NCBI RefSeq assembly: GCF_001625215.2
Contig: NC_030385.2
Span: 44,293,598-44,357,597 of the forward strand
Direction: 5' to 3'
DNA from: Daucus carota subsp. sativus
Lineage: Eukaryota > Streptophyta > Magnoliopsida > Apiales > Apiaceae
Length of the DNA: 64,000 nt
Shown: positions 1-14,818 of the stretch, in pieces
Position numbering within the stretch: the stretch's first letter is position 1
Layout: every line of letters begins with the position of its first letter
Program-made: the position numbers and the translations under genes
Notes under the pieces: model-generated
What the model saw: only the letters and a program-made list of their open reading frames with translations
What the model was told of the DNA's origin: nothing
Database searches by the model: none

Positions 1-350
1 ATAGAGGGGAACAAGTATTACGACGTAACTGAACAATATAATGCTCTTTTTTCATTAAAATCAGAAAAACATAATGGTGAATGCCTTTCAATTTACATCA
101 ATATTGATATGGTACCCTGTCTTTTTTGAATTTCATCATGAAAGGAATATGGTTCTTATTCTACAGAATAATAATAGGACTAGAACATCGAAACTTGAAG
201 TGCAATGCTAAAACAGGCAAGGCATTATTTACAAATCTGCAGATGGTAGCAATCGAGCAATTGACAGTGTATCTGTCACGGTTGATCTAGAGACATTTGA
301 TCAAATTCAGTTTTCTTGCCAGTTGCAGCATCCAGCCATTTTCATCAGCT

Positions 351-2895
<2,545 letters not shown>

Positions 2896-2988
2896 GGTTG
2901 TGTCTGGAGAGGAGATTGAGAAGATGGGAGCAGAGGAAGTGGTAAGAGGAGAGTGTTATCCTGTTCCTGTAGGAATGTAAGTACGTAG

Positions 2989-2998
2989 TTTATATAAG
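2989..2998 (-). promoter_or_regulatory. TATA box of protease copy A
   Basis: On the minus strand the run CTTATATAAA lies about 95 bases upstream of the ATG at 2895, a usual plant spacing that leaves a 5' leader of roughly 60-70 bases. The same box is at 20057-20066 in copy B. Confidence 0.6.
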
Positions 2999-3049
2999 GC
3001 CTGTGGATAGGATGATCCAACTATATTGGATAGGTAGTCCATGTTTGAC

Positions 3050-3848
3050 ATAAATATTGAAAAAAAATTCATCCGATATAAATAAGATTCGAATTCCCGA
3101 TATTCGAAAGAGAGACAGGAGAAATATTATTAAACAAAATCAATCAAAATCTTATTCTCCTACAAATTATTAAATACGAAAATTAATAAGAATAGATCCG
3201 AGATTGATCCTGCAAGACTAGACGAGGTCTATTCGACGGGGTTGGAGTTAAGAATTTATTTTTAAACTTGTCTGAAACCCGTCATGAGCCTTAACGAGAG
3301 GTGTGATGTGGAGCTGAGTGATGACATCTAGAGCGTGAGTGATGTAATATAATATTAAACTTTTTTATTTTATATTATATACGTGTATTTAGTGATTTGT
3401 ATTCGATCATCAACCATTTACATATATATCAGAAAATTATTAGAATCCACGAAAAATAGGAATCTATATGGTTTCAAGAATTAAGAATTTTTATACGGGT
3501 GGAAGGGATTGAAGGAGGTAACGAATTACTTATACGAATAAGATTAAGAAGAAGAAAAAGTCGGTGGGGCCTGCTAGGGCTACAGCCATTATGTGAGTCT
3601 GTGAGATAGGTTGGAATGGGCGCAGATGCGGGTCAAAATTGAAGAATGGTAAGTATAATGTAGCAATACACTATGTATGTACTCTTGTTACTCAGAATAT
3701 AAGTGTCCGAAATTGAGCCACCGGAACACTTCACTCTAGATATTTTCACTATCGGTACAATTTGGGTTTGCTACATGGGCATTTTTGGCAAATGACCACG
3801 TAATACGCACCATTCTTTTTGAGAAAACAAACAAAATAAAAAATGCTC
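3050..3848. other. Gene-free upstream DNA of protease copy A
   Basis: AT-rich DNA between the protease promoter and the hAT insertion. I see no gene, RNA or clear transposon end here. It probably includes distal promoter sequence. The counterpart in copy B is 20118-20916. Confidence 0.5.
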
Positions 3849-3856
3849 GATAACGA

Positions 3857-4083
3857 TAGGGATAGCAAAATAATCCGATCCGACAGATATCCGATCCGAA
3901 ACCCGAATTTTTGGATATACCGAACCCGATTTTTTGGATTTGGATTTGGATTTGGATTTGATTTTTGTACCCGAAATTTTTTGGATTTGGATATGGATAT
4001 GACCTCTACCGATCCGAAACTCGATCCGAAACCCGAAACCCTATCCGAACCCGATCCGAACCCGAAACCCGGAAAAAAACCCG

Positions 4084-4127
<44 letters not shown>

Positions 4128-4621
4128 ATTTAATATGAATGTGTGTGTGTGTGTGTCTATATATATAACATATGTCATTTAATTTTTTTTTATGAATGTA
4201 ATTTAATAATCTCAATATCAATAGATTAGATTAAAGGAATAAAAGATTCTATTTAAGACAAATACTTCATTAATAATATATTGTATAAAATATATTGTAT
4301 ATTGGTAATAATGAAAATTAATGTGGTTTAAGTTTATATTATTCTAATTTAAACAAATAGAATCCCATCCAATAATCCTAATTTTGAAAAAAAATACTTA
4401 ATTATCATAGTTTAGACATGTTTATAATTTTTTATTTTTAAATATCTTGTAAGATATCTGGTTGAAACCCGAATCCGATCCGAAACCCGAAAAAACCCGA
4501 CGGATTGGATTTGGATTTTACATTTTAATATCCAAACCCGAACCCGATCCGAACCGAAATATAACGGATTGGATATGGATTTCAAGAAACCCGACCCGAT
4601 CCGACCCGATTGCCATCCCTA
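3857..4621. mobile_element. Non-autonomous hAT element with CCGA-rich subterminal repeats (copy A)
   Basis: Starts TAGGGATAGCAA and ends TTGCCATCCCTA, giving 12-bp terminal inverted repeats with one mismatch. It is flanked by a perfect 8-bp target duplication GATAACGA (3849-3856 and 4622-4629), which identifies the hAT superfamily. Both ends are packed with ATCCGA, ACCCGA and GGATTTGGAT units. The middle is AT-rich and carries AT and TG microsatellites. It has no transposase: the open frame across the left end is only translated repeat. Length is 765 bp; the copy at 20925-21692 is 768 bp. Confidence 0.92.
4089..4157. repeat. AT and TG microsatellites inside the hAT element
   Basis: A 34-base TA tract (4089-4122) is followed by a TG tract at about 4140-4157. 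The TA tract is 36 bases in copy B (21157-21192), one of the few differences between the duplicates. Confidence 0.9.
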
Positions 4622-4629
4622 GATAACGA

Positions 4630-7278
4630 TGAGTGACCTCAGCTCTATTTCAATCTGAATTTAAAAAAAAATCCAAAATAAGATTCACTGATTTTATAGA
4701 CATTTCTGATGTAAATTTCTGATGTAAATGAAATGACATTTAAAATAAAAGTGAATTAATTAATTGTTTTTGTTTTATCTAAAGGTGGTCAATTTTATGG
4801 GTTTTTGCTTCTCTGCATTGGATTGCGTACTGAAAGGGGCCACGTCTGCGTTGTAAAATTGGCCTTGCAAATCTTTATGGAGTTGGAAACTAGATGGATA
4901 TACACACTTTCTCTATCTTCGCTGGTTGGGATCATCACTAGAGTTTGGTATGTCGCTTTTTGTCTCGCGTCATCTAGCCAAAAAATCTATGTCGTTTAAT
5001 AAGGAAAATATATACTCTTTCAATAAAAAAATATAAATATATGAAATAATAGTTTCTGAACTTCTTGTTATTCATAAATTATTATTAAGTTGTTTCCATC
5101 AATTTTCATTAGTGAAAAATCTCATTTTAGGAATCCTATAGGATAATAATATTACAACGACATTTGCTGGATGACAATTGACAAATATCGCTACTAGCCT
5201 ACTACGTGTGAATCTCGCAATTAGAAGAAAGCAGTGATACATTTTTCTACGCTATCATGTGTGGAACTAAGCTCAGAAGCGTATACTGAGAAGTCACATA
5301 AACGAAATTATCGTAATTAATTTTTTGATTTGAGACGCAAAATTGTACTCGATTTTGGACAATAAATTTATGGCAACGTTCTGATCATTCAACTTGATGG
5401 GCGTAGTCGGTTCATTAATGTGAGGTAGTTGTAACAAGACGCTGCTTCATGTGAAGAAGATTGGTTAGGTGAATTTGCGAATGATGTTTGGTGGAAAATT
5501 TATCACAAAAAATTTATATCATATTTCATTCACGAACAAAGTACTATATCTTATATATATACACGAGGGGTGAGAAATTATTTTTATCTTTTGAAATAAT
5601 AAGAAAATTTATTTTTATTGATTTAAACAAATTATAAACACAAATAAATATATGAAAATCTGGGAAATATTTCTAGAATAAACACAAAATATATTTTCAT
5701 AGAATATATTTTTTAGAGTTCAAACAAACACACGAGATGACGAGAGTAAGAAAACATTTTCCAGAAATATATTTCTGATTAACAAACAAACGGAGCCTAA
5801 ATATCGGGGGGAAATATACCACTGCACGTTGCCACATTCCACACATTTCACTTTATATTACAAATTGGGCTAAAACAAAATTGAAACTGCAGAAGCCTAA
5901 GTTCAAAAAAAAGGTCATCATACTGCATATTTATATTATCGATTGAGCTAAAACAAAACTGAAACTGCAGAAGTCCAAGTTTGAATACTCTAGTTCAATA
6001 ATTGGGCTTGTCTACGGTCCTGCGTAGGCTGATGACCCAACCCAAAACTTTCATTTGTGTCTGCACAAGAAGCATTTTGCATTTTGTTTAGGAGCGCTCG
6101 GCAAATAAATAAGGGTCCACTAGCCGGCACGCCTACCCAACATCTCTTATACAATACAGTACTATATAATTTTGTATTTTTGTTATCATTACATTAATAT
6201 CCGAAGATTAAAATTATAATATTTTTCTTATATATTTCTTTTCTTAATTGGATGAGTAAAAAGTTTATCTATTATGAGTAAAAATAACATACATAATAGA
6301 TAGTTTAGAAAAGCGGATGTTAAAAAAAAATAATATGGACCATCTGATATATTGCCTATCATATATGTGGCATGACCATGACTCAACAAATAATATGGAT
6401 GTAGATACATGTAAATTTGGATTGTATTTCTTAAAATATGACATTAAATTGAAAATAATAAATAATCCAACTTTTTATGATTAATTTTTGCTAGTCCTTC
6501 GATAAAAATATTATAATTTATTAGTACAATATCAGTTATTATATTACTTTTTGTTTTAAAATATATAAACATTTTATTTGTTTTTGGGGATTTTCGTGAA
6601 AAGAACAAATCAATTTCCGGTTCGATTCAGAAATAAGTTCAATATCTGTTTAAAGATCGAAACAGAAAAATTGATAAATTAAAATTTGGATGATAAGTTT
6701 AAGATACTACATTATCATAACAGCAAAATTTAAATTTAAATTCTGAACTGCAAAATCGCACTTATTTTTAGTGCACGGCAGACTTGCTCGTTGCTCCTAT
6801 CACCTGACTTCTCAAACTTCCTACCACGAATGGGTAAATTTTCGAACCGAGGCCATGTGATGTGAATTTCCGAACCTAGCACTCCAGTCCAGTCGGTCCT
6901 CTGTTTTCATCTTTAGATTTCCTAGATTTCATTCTGTTTCCTGAATTTGAAATGAACAAAACAACTCCTTTAACTTAATCATGACATTTACATATCCGTC
7001 AAAATATTTGACTTTTAAATAATAAATTAAGATATCAGTTCAATTCACTAATGTGACTAATGTGAAAGTCTTGTGATACAAAAAAGTTAAGGTACCAATT
7101 TGTTTTTGACAAAGAAAAACACCCATAATTAGCCTTGTTTCTTTTTAATTTTCTAAATTATATAACTGATTTACTGATCAGATCACACAATAAGATTTGG
7201 TGATGGTTAGAAATAACAACTTATTTTTAAAGAATTACTTTTTTTTTGAAAAAAGTCCTTATTTTTATTAAATATCGA
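4630..7278. other. Gene-free AT-rich stretch, copy A
   Basis: No coding potential beyond short chance frames, with no recognisable protein motif. The only structure I can point to is the imperfect 41-bp repeat at 5864-5982. Counterpart in copy B: 21701-24349. Confidence 0.5.
5864..5982 (+). repeat. Imperfect direct repeat, two 41-bp units
   Basis: Units at 5864-5904 and 5942-5982 share ATTG(G/A)GCTAAAACAAAA followed by TGAAACTGCAGAAG, with a spacing of 78 bases. Also present at 22935-23053 in copy B. Function unknown. Confidence 0.6.
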
Positions 7279-7525
7279 GGGGCCGTTTGGGTGAGCTTAA
7301 AATAAGTGCTTTTTGCTTAAAATAAAAAAATGAAGTAGAAGTCAGAATCAAGTTAAGACTTATAAGTGATTAAACTGTTTGGCAAATAAGCAGAAGTCCT
7401 GAAACAAAAGCTAGTAATCCTAACTTTTTTTAAGTGCTTCTCTACTTTTTACACAAACGGTACAAATAAGTGCTTATAACTTATAAGCCGATAAGTTGGC
7501 TTATATATGCCAGCCAAACACCACC
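7279..7525. mobile_element. MITE of the GCCGTTTGG family (copy A)
   Basis: Left end GGGGCCGTTTGG and right end CCAAACACCACC form degenerate inverted ends. Both sides carry matching motifs such as AAATAAGTGCTT and its complement-like runs near ACTTATAAG. A diverged relative lies at 61709-61942. I could not define a target duplication, so the superfamily is open. Copy B equivalent: 24350-24596. Confidence 0.6.
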
Positions 7526-7654
7526 TGAATATAAAACATTTTTTTGATATTCATATTCATATATATATTCAAAAAAATTAAGTTCTTAAATTAAGAAAAA
7601 TAAATGGTCCCGAACAGTGCCTTAATAATTTCGAGAGCAAGCTGTGTGTGTTGC

Positions 7655-8069
7655 CAGGGCGGACGCACGTGAAGTTAAGAGGGTGCCCAGGAACCCACTT
7701 GGCCTGGGCTTAAAGAATAACTTATAATAAATGTTGTTCTGGAACTCATTGAAATTTTAACAAGGAACCCATTTAATCACTTACCCAATTCGATATGAGT
7801 AAAAAAGTAAAGTACACATTCCAACATAATTCAATCTGTCTCAAATTCTCAACTCACTGTCTCAGTCTCTACCTTCTCGATCTCCTCTGCGGCTCTGCCC
7901 AACTACCTTACTTCTTGATCATTGATGAATCAATTTATTCCACAACTAGATTAATTTAAAAATATTTCTCCTGTTAATGTATTTTGTACTATTTACAATT
8001 AATTTACGTCGTTTTATTTTAACATTTATATTAGAAACCCACTATAATAAATTCCTGGGTCCGCCACTG
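7655..8069. mobile_element. Non-autonomous hAT element, CAGNGGCGGAC ends (copy A)
   Basis: 415 bp. The left end CAGGGCGGACGC and right end GTCCGCCACTG are inverted repeats. A perfect 8-bp target duplication TGTGTTGC flanks it (7647-7654 and 8070-8077). No transposase. The ends resemble the shorter MITE at 46514. Copy B equivalent: 24726-25140. Confidence 0.88.
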
Positions 8070-8077
8070 TGTGTTGC

Positions 8078-8746
8078 AGTGTGGGTGCCTAATGTCGATA
8101 CGAGGTTTTGACATACTGATCCAGCCATCCGGGACGTGCTAGTTTATATGGCAGCCGGTAGCCGGTAAACTACAGGTAGATGGGTCCCACAAACACACCT
8201 TCCTTCTTAAAAGCTGTTGCAAGGTCAACTCCGCGGCCCATCACTAACCATTCATTTAAAGTAAACTTGACGTTACATTATTTTCTGTTTGACTTTCTGT
8301 CTGTTTGCTCCTCTCTTTCAACGTTACTTCTGCACCCGCTAATATTGTAAAATTATGATTTCCTGGAATATAAATTATAAAAAAATGTTTTAGTACAGAT
8401 AATATATTTAGTATTGGTTCGTTATAGAGTTTGGACAAATAATTTTTTGTTTAAAGCAGAGGAGTGGATTAAAAGTGAAAAAGAAAAAATTAATAAAATA
8501 TTTAAAAAAGTAATAGGAACTCTGATAGAAAAATTAACATTCTCAAAAATATTTTTACCTATTTACAAAAACGGGTTGAGGAAAACAAAAATAAAAAATA
8601 GAGCTTATACTTCTTCAATTCAAAACAAACAAGCCCATACTTTGAAAATAAATATATATGGGGTATCTCTCACTTAAGAATTAAAGAAATATATTCTAAT
8701 GATTCCTTTCTTATATTCAATAATTATATTGAACGATTAGATTCAA
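8078..8746. other. Gene-free right end of copy A
   Basis: No gene recognised. An 87-codon open frame at 8414-8677 is Lys/Ile-rich and AT-driven. It occurs identically in copy B (25485-25748) only because the DNA is duplicated. Confidence 0.5.
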
Positions 8747-8841
8747 GCCCACATAGCCAGTATTTATGCAAAAAATCTTGCATCCTCAATATGTTTCAGA
8801 TAATTCAAGCCCACATAGCCAGTATTTATGCAAAAAATCTT
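8741..8841 (+). repeat. Duplication junction with a 39-bp direct repeat
   Basis: The 39-mer starting ATTCAAGCCCACATAG occurs at 8741-8779 and again at 8803-8841, separated by 23 bases. Its first six bases, ATTCAA, are also the last six bases shared by the two copies of the big duplication (8741-8746 and 25812-25817). The rearrangement breakpoint therefore sits on a 6-bp microhomology beside a local repeat. Confidence 0.92.
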
Positions 8842-9272
8842 TCTTCCATGATGTAACTTTAAGGCCTACGGCTCAAGTTGAGTTGTGGTCCAGCATCTGT
8901 TAATGCATATACACTATAATATTACTGAATCCCTTCTGTTACTAATCTTCTTTAAAAGGAAGATGATAATGACTTCATTTATACTTAATTCCTACAATTA
9001 GCTAGTGCTTAATCTTATGATAAAGGTGGATTTAGTGAGTTGGGTTGCCAGACCTTCCACTAGCTGCTATATATCTCATACTATTTATATAGAAAGTAAA
9101 CTGGCAAGGAAATAAACCAGCAACATGTCATGATTAGTTTCTTGAATTGTAATGTATCCTAAAATATCCCCCTAATCCGCAACATAATAAGCAATTAATT
9201 ACATATTTATCCGAATATGTTTGTAAATCTCAAAATACTAAATAAACATTACTGACATCAGATCAGAAACTG
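8842..9272. other. 3' flank of the receptor kinase gene
   Basis: Noncoding AT-rich DNA downstream of the minus-strand receptor kinase stop at 9273. It presumably includes its 3' UTR. Nothing else seen. Confidence 0.5.
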
Positions 9273-12200
9273 TTATGTACTTTTCGTAGACCCAGATTTT
9301 TCTGAAGGACCTGATAGATATTGCTTCAGCCGAGCCATTTCATGAGCCACATCATCCATAGTTGGCCTAATCAACGGACTGTATTGAGTGCACATGAGTC
9401 CTAACTCGATCAACTCCAACAGCACATCGCACCATAGTCTGTTTGAAGGCACCACAGAACCATGAGGCGCGTACCTTAGAAGAGCTTGTTCAAGAACTGG
9501 CTCAATCTTGCAAGGGTATTGACTCTTAACCCATTCATGCAAATTTGATCCTTCTTGAAATATTGAGTCTGTAGGACGCTTTCCTGTCACAGATTCTAAC
9601 AAGAGAACTCCATAACTGTAAACATCTCCTTCTGTCGAAGCTTGCATGCCCATGCCATATTCTGCCAAGATAATATAATTTCTCATCAACAGAGTTCAAT
9701 AAGTCAAGCACCATCATTCTGCCACAACATTATCTACAAACTTCAAATTATAGTACTATTTAGCCTTATGTGTACTTACCGGGAGCCATATAACCGAGGG
9801 AACCACAAAGCAATCCATCTGTAGAGATACACAAAGCAGAATCATTGGCACAGACACTGCCCTGATCACTCTCTTTTACCAGTTTCGCGATGCCAAAATC
9901 ACTCACCAAAGCTGTCATGTCATGGTCTAGAAGAATGTTGCTTGGTTTAAGATCACAGTGGACTACTTTAACCGGAGAGTAATGATGCAGATAGGCCAAA
10001 CCTTCAGCTACATCACTGCAAATATTTACTAACTGAACCAAGTCCAATCTGTGGTTCCACGAACAGCTCGGATACAAGTAGTTCTCAAGGCTACCATTTG
10101 GCATAAGTGGTAGAACAATAGCCTTGAAATCTGGCCTGCTGCATGTTGTGATGATCTTGATCAAATTCCTGTGTCTTGTCCTCTTTAGAATTTGGCATTC
10201 TCTTCTAAAGCACTTCCCAGACAATTCCCCAGCTGTTTTTGTGTTGATTACTTTCACCGCTATTTTTGTGTCATCTTCAAATATTCCCTTGTAGACATGT
10301 CCAAATTGACCTGACCCAATTACGCATGCATTGCTGAATCCACCCGTGGCTTCGATGAGTTGCTCATAAGAGATTTTTGGGTGTTTGTGTTCATTTCCTT
10401 CATGTTCTTCTTCAAGCATTTCTGGACAGGTGGAAGTTGCTAATTTTCTTTTAAAATTTAACTTCAGTGCTAGACGATACCCCAAAATGCCCAAGATGAG
10501 AATGACAAAAACTGAACTGATCACAGCAGGCAAAATTATAGCACCGTAAATTCTCTTCCTTGAACAGCTGTGCATGCCTTTTATGGAGCCACAAATATGG
10601 GGATTTCCCATAAAAGAATCAAAGGGCAGCCCTGAAAATGCCCCTCTATTTAGTACCACCCCGGAGAAGTTGTTAAAGGAGAATTTCATTTCCTTCAGAG
10701 TAGAAGACGCCTGCAGAGATTCAGGTAGCTCCCCACTTAAGTTATTAGAGGACAAATCAAGTCCTATAAGGTAAGGGAGTTTCCCAAGTGATTCTGGTAA
10801 AGAGCTTTCCAAGGCATTACTCGAAAGATTAAGGTACTCTAGGGCAATGCAGCTTCCAATTTGTGGAGGGATTGTCCCAGAAAGTTTGTTTGACGAAATG
10901 TCAATTGCTAGAACCATATCCATTTTACCCAACTCTCCTGGTATTGGCCCATGCAAGTTGTTCGCAGACAAGTTCAAGTACAACTTCAAGCTACTCAGCC
11001 CGGCTACTTCCTTTGGAATTACCCCAGATATACTGTTATGAGAAAGGTCTAGTTTCTCTAAGTTGATGCAATTTCCAAGGCTTGGTGGTATGGTCCCTGA
11101 TAGCTGGTTCTCATACAGCAAGAGACTCCGTACCTGAGTAAGATTTGCAAAACTATCCGGTATTGAACCTGAAAGTCGGTTCCTTGACAAATCAAGAAGG
11201 CCCAAGTGAGGAATATCACCAAAAGCAGATGGAATATCACCAGAGAGCTTATTATTTGACAGATAAAGCCTCTCAAGTCTTTTCATTTGACACAGTTCGC
11301 GTGGGATTGAACCGGTTATAAGGTTACCAGACAAGTTTAGAAGTGTGAGGTTGAAAAGTTTAGAAATGTCAGGAGGAATGGAGCCAAAAATGAGATTATT
11401 TTCGAGATGCAATTGTACAAGGCAAGTTGGGAGATCACCAATAATAGAAGGTATCTCACCACCAAGATTATTGCCAGCCAACTCAAGTTCTTGCAAGTTT
11501 GAGGAATTCATTAAATAGGAGAAAAAGGTACTGAGGTTAGTGTTACCATTGTGACTTGAGAAGTTGTTATATGATAAATAAAGGAACTGTAGCAATGGCA
11601 TTTTCTGTACAATCTCAGAAGGTAAGTTTCCATGTAATGCATTCGATTCCAAATCCAGCCATTCGAGTTTTGAAGAGTTTGAAAGAGCTGGAGGGACTTG
11701 ACCTACAAGTTGATTGGACCAAAGCAGAAGAAACCTTAGCTGTCTAAGCTGACATTGATTGTTCATACGAATCTCGCCACTGATAGAGTTGTTGGATAAG
11801 TCCAAGTATTCCAAAGAAGATGTGGCATTACACAGAAGAGATTTTGGGATTTCACCGCTGAGACGGTTACTCCCTAAATCAAGATATACCAAGTCACCAA
11901 GAGAACCTAGCTCTCTGGGGATTGTACCTTCGAGAAGATTTGTAGATAAGCTCAACTCTTTGAGATGGAAAAGTGAACCAATCTCAGCTGGAATATGGCC
12001 TTCAAAGAAGTTCTTGGACAAATCAAGAATTTTCAAGTAAGAAAGCTTGGAAATGGCTGGTGAAATAGTGCCTCTGAGTGAAAGGCCACTAAGGTCAAGA
12101 CTTAACACTCTTGTTTTATTGACATTGCAGCCAATACCTGACCAGTTGCATACTTGAAACTTGGAAGAATTCCAATTTTCAAGAGAATTGTTTGGATCAT

Positions 12201-12348
12201 AAACGACCCTGGATTTGAACGAAAGAAGTGAAGCTTCATCATTTAGTATCTGAGAAGAATTAACTTCTCCGGACACAATAAAGAATGCCATGAACAAGAA
12301 AAGAGAGTTGAACATGCAATAAGACTCCATATGCATATACATGATCAA
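9273..12348 (-). CDS. LRR receptor-like protein kinase, non-RD type (At2g24130-like)
   Basis: Plasma-membrane receptor kinase of 985 aa in two exons, 12348-9780 and 9661-9273. The intron splits the Glu codon of the kinase APE motif. The protein has an N-terminal signal segment (an in-frame Met at residue 7 is an alternative start), a Trp-containing LRR N-cap, and about twenty plant LRRs (roughly residues 75-575) with repeated SG(T/S)IP cores. A transmembrane helix follows (about 600-622), then a Ser/Thr kinase with glycine loop IGSGQFGHVYKG (near 675), catalytic Lys in IAVKVI, and DFGIAKL (near 816). The catalytic loop reads HCDLKPSN, lacking the Arg of HRD, so it is a non-RD kinase, a class enriched in immune receptors. 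Overall it resembles Arabidopsis At2g24130. The ligand is unknown. A GA tract at 12408-12429 lies in the probable 5' leader. Complete and undamaged. Confidence 0.95.
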
Positions 12349-14818
12349 TGCAAGTTTTTCTTCTTCTATTAAGAGATAATCTATGAGAGAGATTATGGTA
12401 AAAATATATGAGAGAGAGAGAGAGAGAGGGACAGATTATAGTAGAATTAAGATGCACCAGGAAGCGTTTTATGATCAAGAAAAAGCTAGCTAGCTAGAGA
12501 TTGCAGTGCAAGGATGAAACCGTGCACTTCAAAAATAATTAAAATTCTTTTTTGTGCCTAACTGCCATTGAAGTATTGAACTTCACTTTGGCGCCTTAGT
12601 TGTTTGACTATGACATTTGCCAATGAGAACTGTGAACGTGTGAATAACACAACAGATAATCAAGCATATTAACTTGATTTGATTAAGCCTTGTGTGAAGA
12701 CGTTTCCATGTCATTAGGCCTAACTAATTCACTTAGTCCTTAATCATCACCAGGTGCAGATTGTATTTAAATTGCTTGTGGGATATGATTTCATGTCATC
12801 GTTCCTAGCTAGCTAGTGGATGATGAGTCGGTAAGCTGGAGATAATCTAGGTTGTAATCTAATTAAGCACGCTTGGTGCCAGAAGTTTCTTTAATTTGGT
12901 AGGCAAGACTGCAAGATGTATTTAAGTTTATGCATCCTCTAAACCAATTACAAACAAACCGTTACACTAACAAAATCAACATTCATGACACGACTTATGA
13001 CATATTCATGTCATGTTTCCCTCTCTCGTTCTATGGAGAACACATTTCATTCGACGTTAAAAGTCAGAACAAGAAGAATGACAAAGATACAGAGGCACAT
13101 AACGAAAATAAAAGTTTGACATTTTTTATAGCCACCCGGGACACAGACACGAAAGTGCCTAATGTTTCCATACAAGGTCTGAATGCAAACCGTTGACCCT
13201 GTAGGCTAACAAATTACCCGTATGGAGCGCGGACTATAACATTAAAAAGGCATACATGAAGAGAAGCATTATAAAGATGTCCCAGACAAAGGCACTATAA
13301 TATCAACTTGTGCCTTAAACTTTGATATTTGAAGGTTTAGACTGGGAGTTGCAGACTCTGCAATGCACTAGTGCTTAGAGACTAAAAAGTAATATATCTG
13401 TATTAAAAATGTGAATAGTGTTATTGCGCCTAAAAGGCTAAAAGAGTTTATTCACAGGACTTGGCATCAAAATCAAATCATTGACTTGGATATTAAAGAA
13501 AAATATCTGTTTGCTGCATAAGTCTTCTTTTTTTGCTAATTCATTGCTGCATATTTCTGATACCACTTGCATTTGTTTTCGAGTGATAAGGACGTTCTTG
13601 AATCTTTTTACAGGAGACCTCAACATATTATACAGCTGAGCTTCATAATATGAACACATATTATCTTGCTCTTTTCTTCTTCTTTTTGCCAATTTCCACA
13701 CTCACTTAAATGTCTTGTCTTTGACAAGATTCGAACTCTTGACATCTCATAAGAGGGGTGAGGGCGATGCGAGTAGACCAATAGGTCACTGGCCGTGCCT
13801 AGTAATATGATTCATTACTAAGGTCAAAATATTTTTACAGAACTTGACAATGTATAATTGCAAGTAAAATGCTATCTTCATCAACTTGTCATTCCATTCA
13901 ACCTTGAAGGCATAAGTATTACTTCTATTACATTAAGATTATAGAAGAACCGCTTAACAGAACTTAATTCATTCGAATCAAAACTGATCCTGCAATCACA
14001 ACAAATTAAAATTGTTTGGCGGGCTTATTGACCCGACTTTAAGTCATTTTTGATTTTAAGCTGAAAAATAAGTTAGAGGCTTATTTTAAGTTAAAAATAA
14101 GTCAAAAACTCACTTAAATTCACATGTTGGTTAGATGTACTTTTTCAAAGAACTTATACTTTTTATATAATTTTTTAATGAAAATTAATTTTAATTAATA
14201 CTCAAACAAGTAACCAGTAAAATTTATTTTTATTATCATATTTATATTAAGTCATTAGTCACTATAATATAAAATTACCCAAAAATAAAATTTAAACGAC
14301 TTACGTGTAATTTTAAGATCAACCACACGGGATCAATATTTTTTTATTTTTTTTAAAGTTCATCCGACTGTTTGTTTTGTACCCTAACACATTCTTGTTA
14401 AAAGAGGAGATGATGAAAATACTGTCAGCCTGGTAGTTAGTTAGGAAATTGTTACAGATTAGTTACAAGTTGTGGTCATTGTAGCCTGGCATGTTATTTT
14501 GGACGTATTGTAATTGTTTCATCAGTGTAGATTCTTCATTCCTCTCTCTCTCCGGTTCTCTCACAAATTCACAAATTGTATCACAATTGTGAAAATTAAA
14601 CAAAAATTTGCAGGAAAAAATATGTAAATATTCTTTTTCTCATAATACATATGCTGTACCATAAAGCTCAAATGCAACCGTTAATCACAATCAAAATTGA
14701 ACATTCAAATTTTCAAAAATTTTCTTTTTATTGTAATGAGAAAAATCAAATACTGATGTTACATTGCAAAGAATTTGACATGAGTACATTCGTGGTCTTG
14801 AAATGTAAGTTGGACATG
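12349..14818. other. Intergenic region between receptor kinase and Pro-rich gene
   Basis: Contains the receptor kinase promoter (right of 12348) and the 3' flank of the Pro-rich gene. Short frames at 12930-13196 (+) and 13438-13701 (-) show no known motif. A SINE-like segment lies at 13690-13805. The stretch about 14012-14345 has the TAAGTCA-rich look of a decayed MITE, without clear ends. Confidence 0.5.
13690..13805 (-). mobile_element. SINE-like fragment
   Basis: On the minus strand it has an A-box-like run (GTGACCTATTGGTCTACTCG) and, about 50 bases on, GAGTTCGAATCTTG, close to the Pol III B-box GGTTCGANTCC. There is no poly(A) and no target duplication I could define, so it may be truncated. 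Confidence 0.45.

Noticed and set aside
3843..4133. 96-codon open frame, repeated in copy B, rich in Asp/Pro/Lys
   Set aside because: It is a translation of CCGA-rich hAT end repeats and an AT microsatellite. The frame length changes with microsatellite length, so it is not a gene.
4805..4999. 64-codon frame present in both copies
   Set aside because: No homologous motif, no splice partners, no promoter context; chance frame.
8414..8677. 87-codon frame kept intact in both duplicate copies
   Set aside because: Conservation comes from the recent duplication of the DNA, not selection. The Lys/Ile-rich composition follows AT content and there is no motif.
13438..13701. 87-codon minus-strand frame with a basic start
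   Set aside because: No recognisable family, overlaps a SINE-like segment, and no supporting gene signals.
14012..14345. TAAGTCA-rich stretch resembling a MITE
   Set aside because: No terminal inverted repeats or target duplication could be defined, so it is mentioned only as possible decay.
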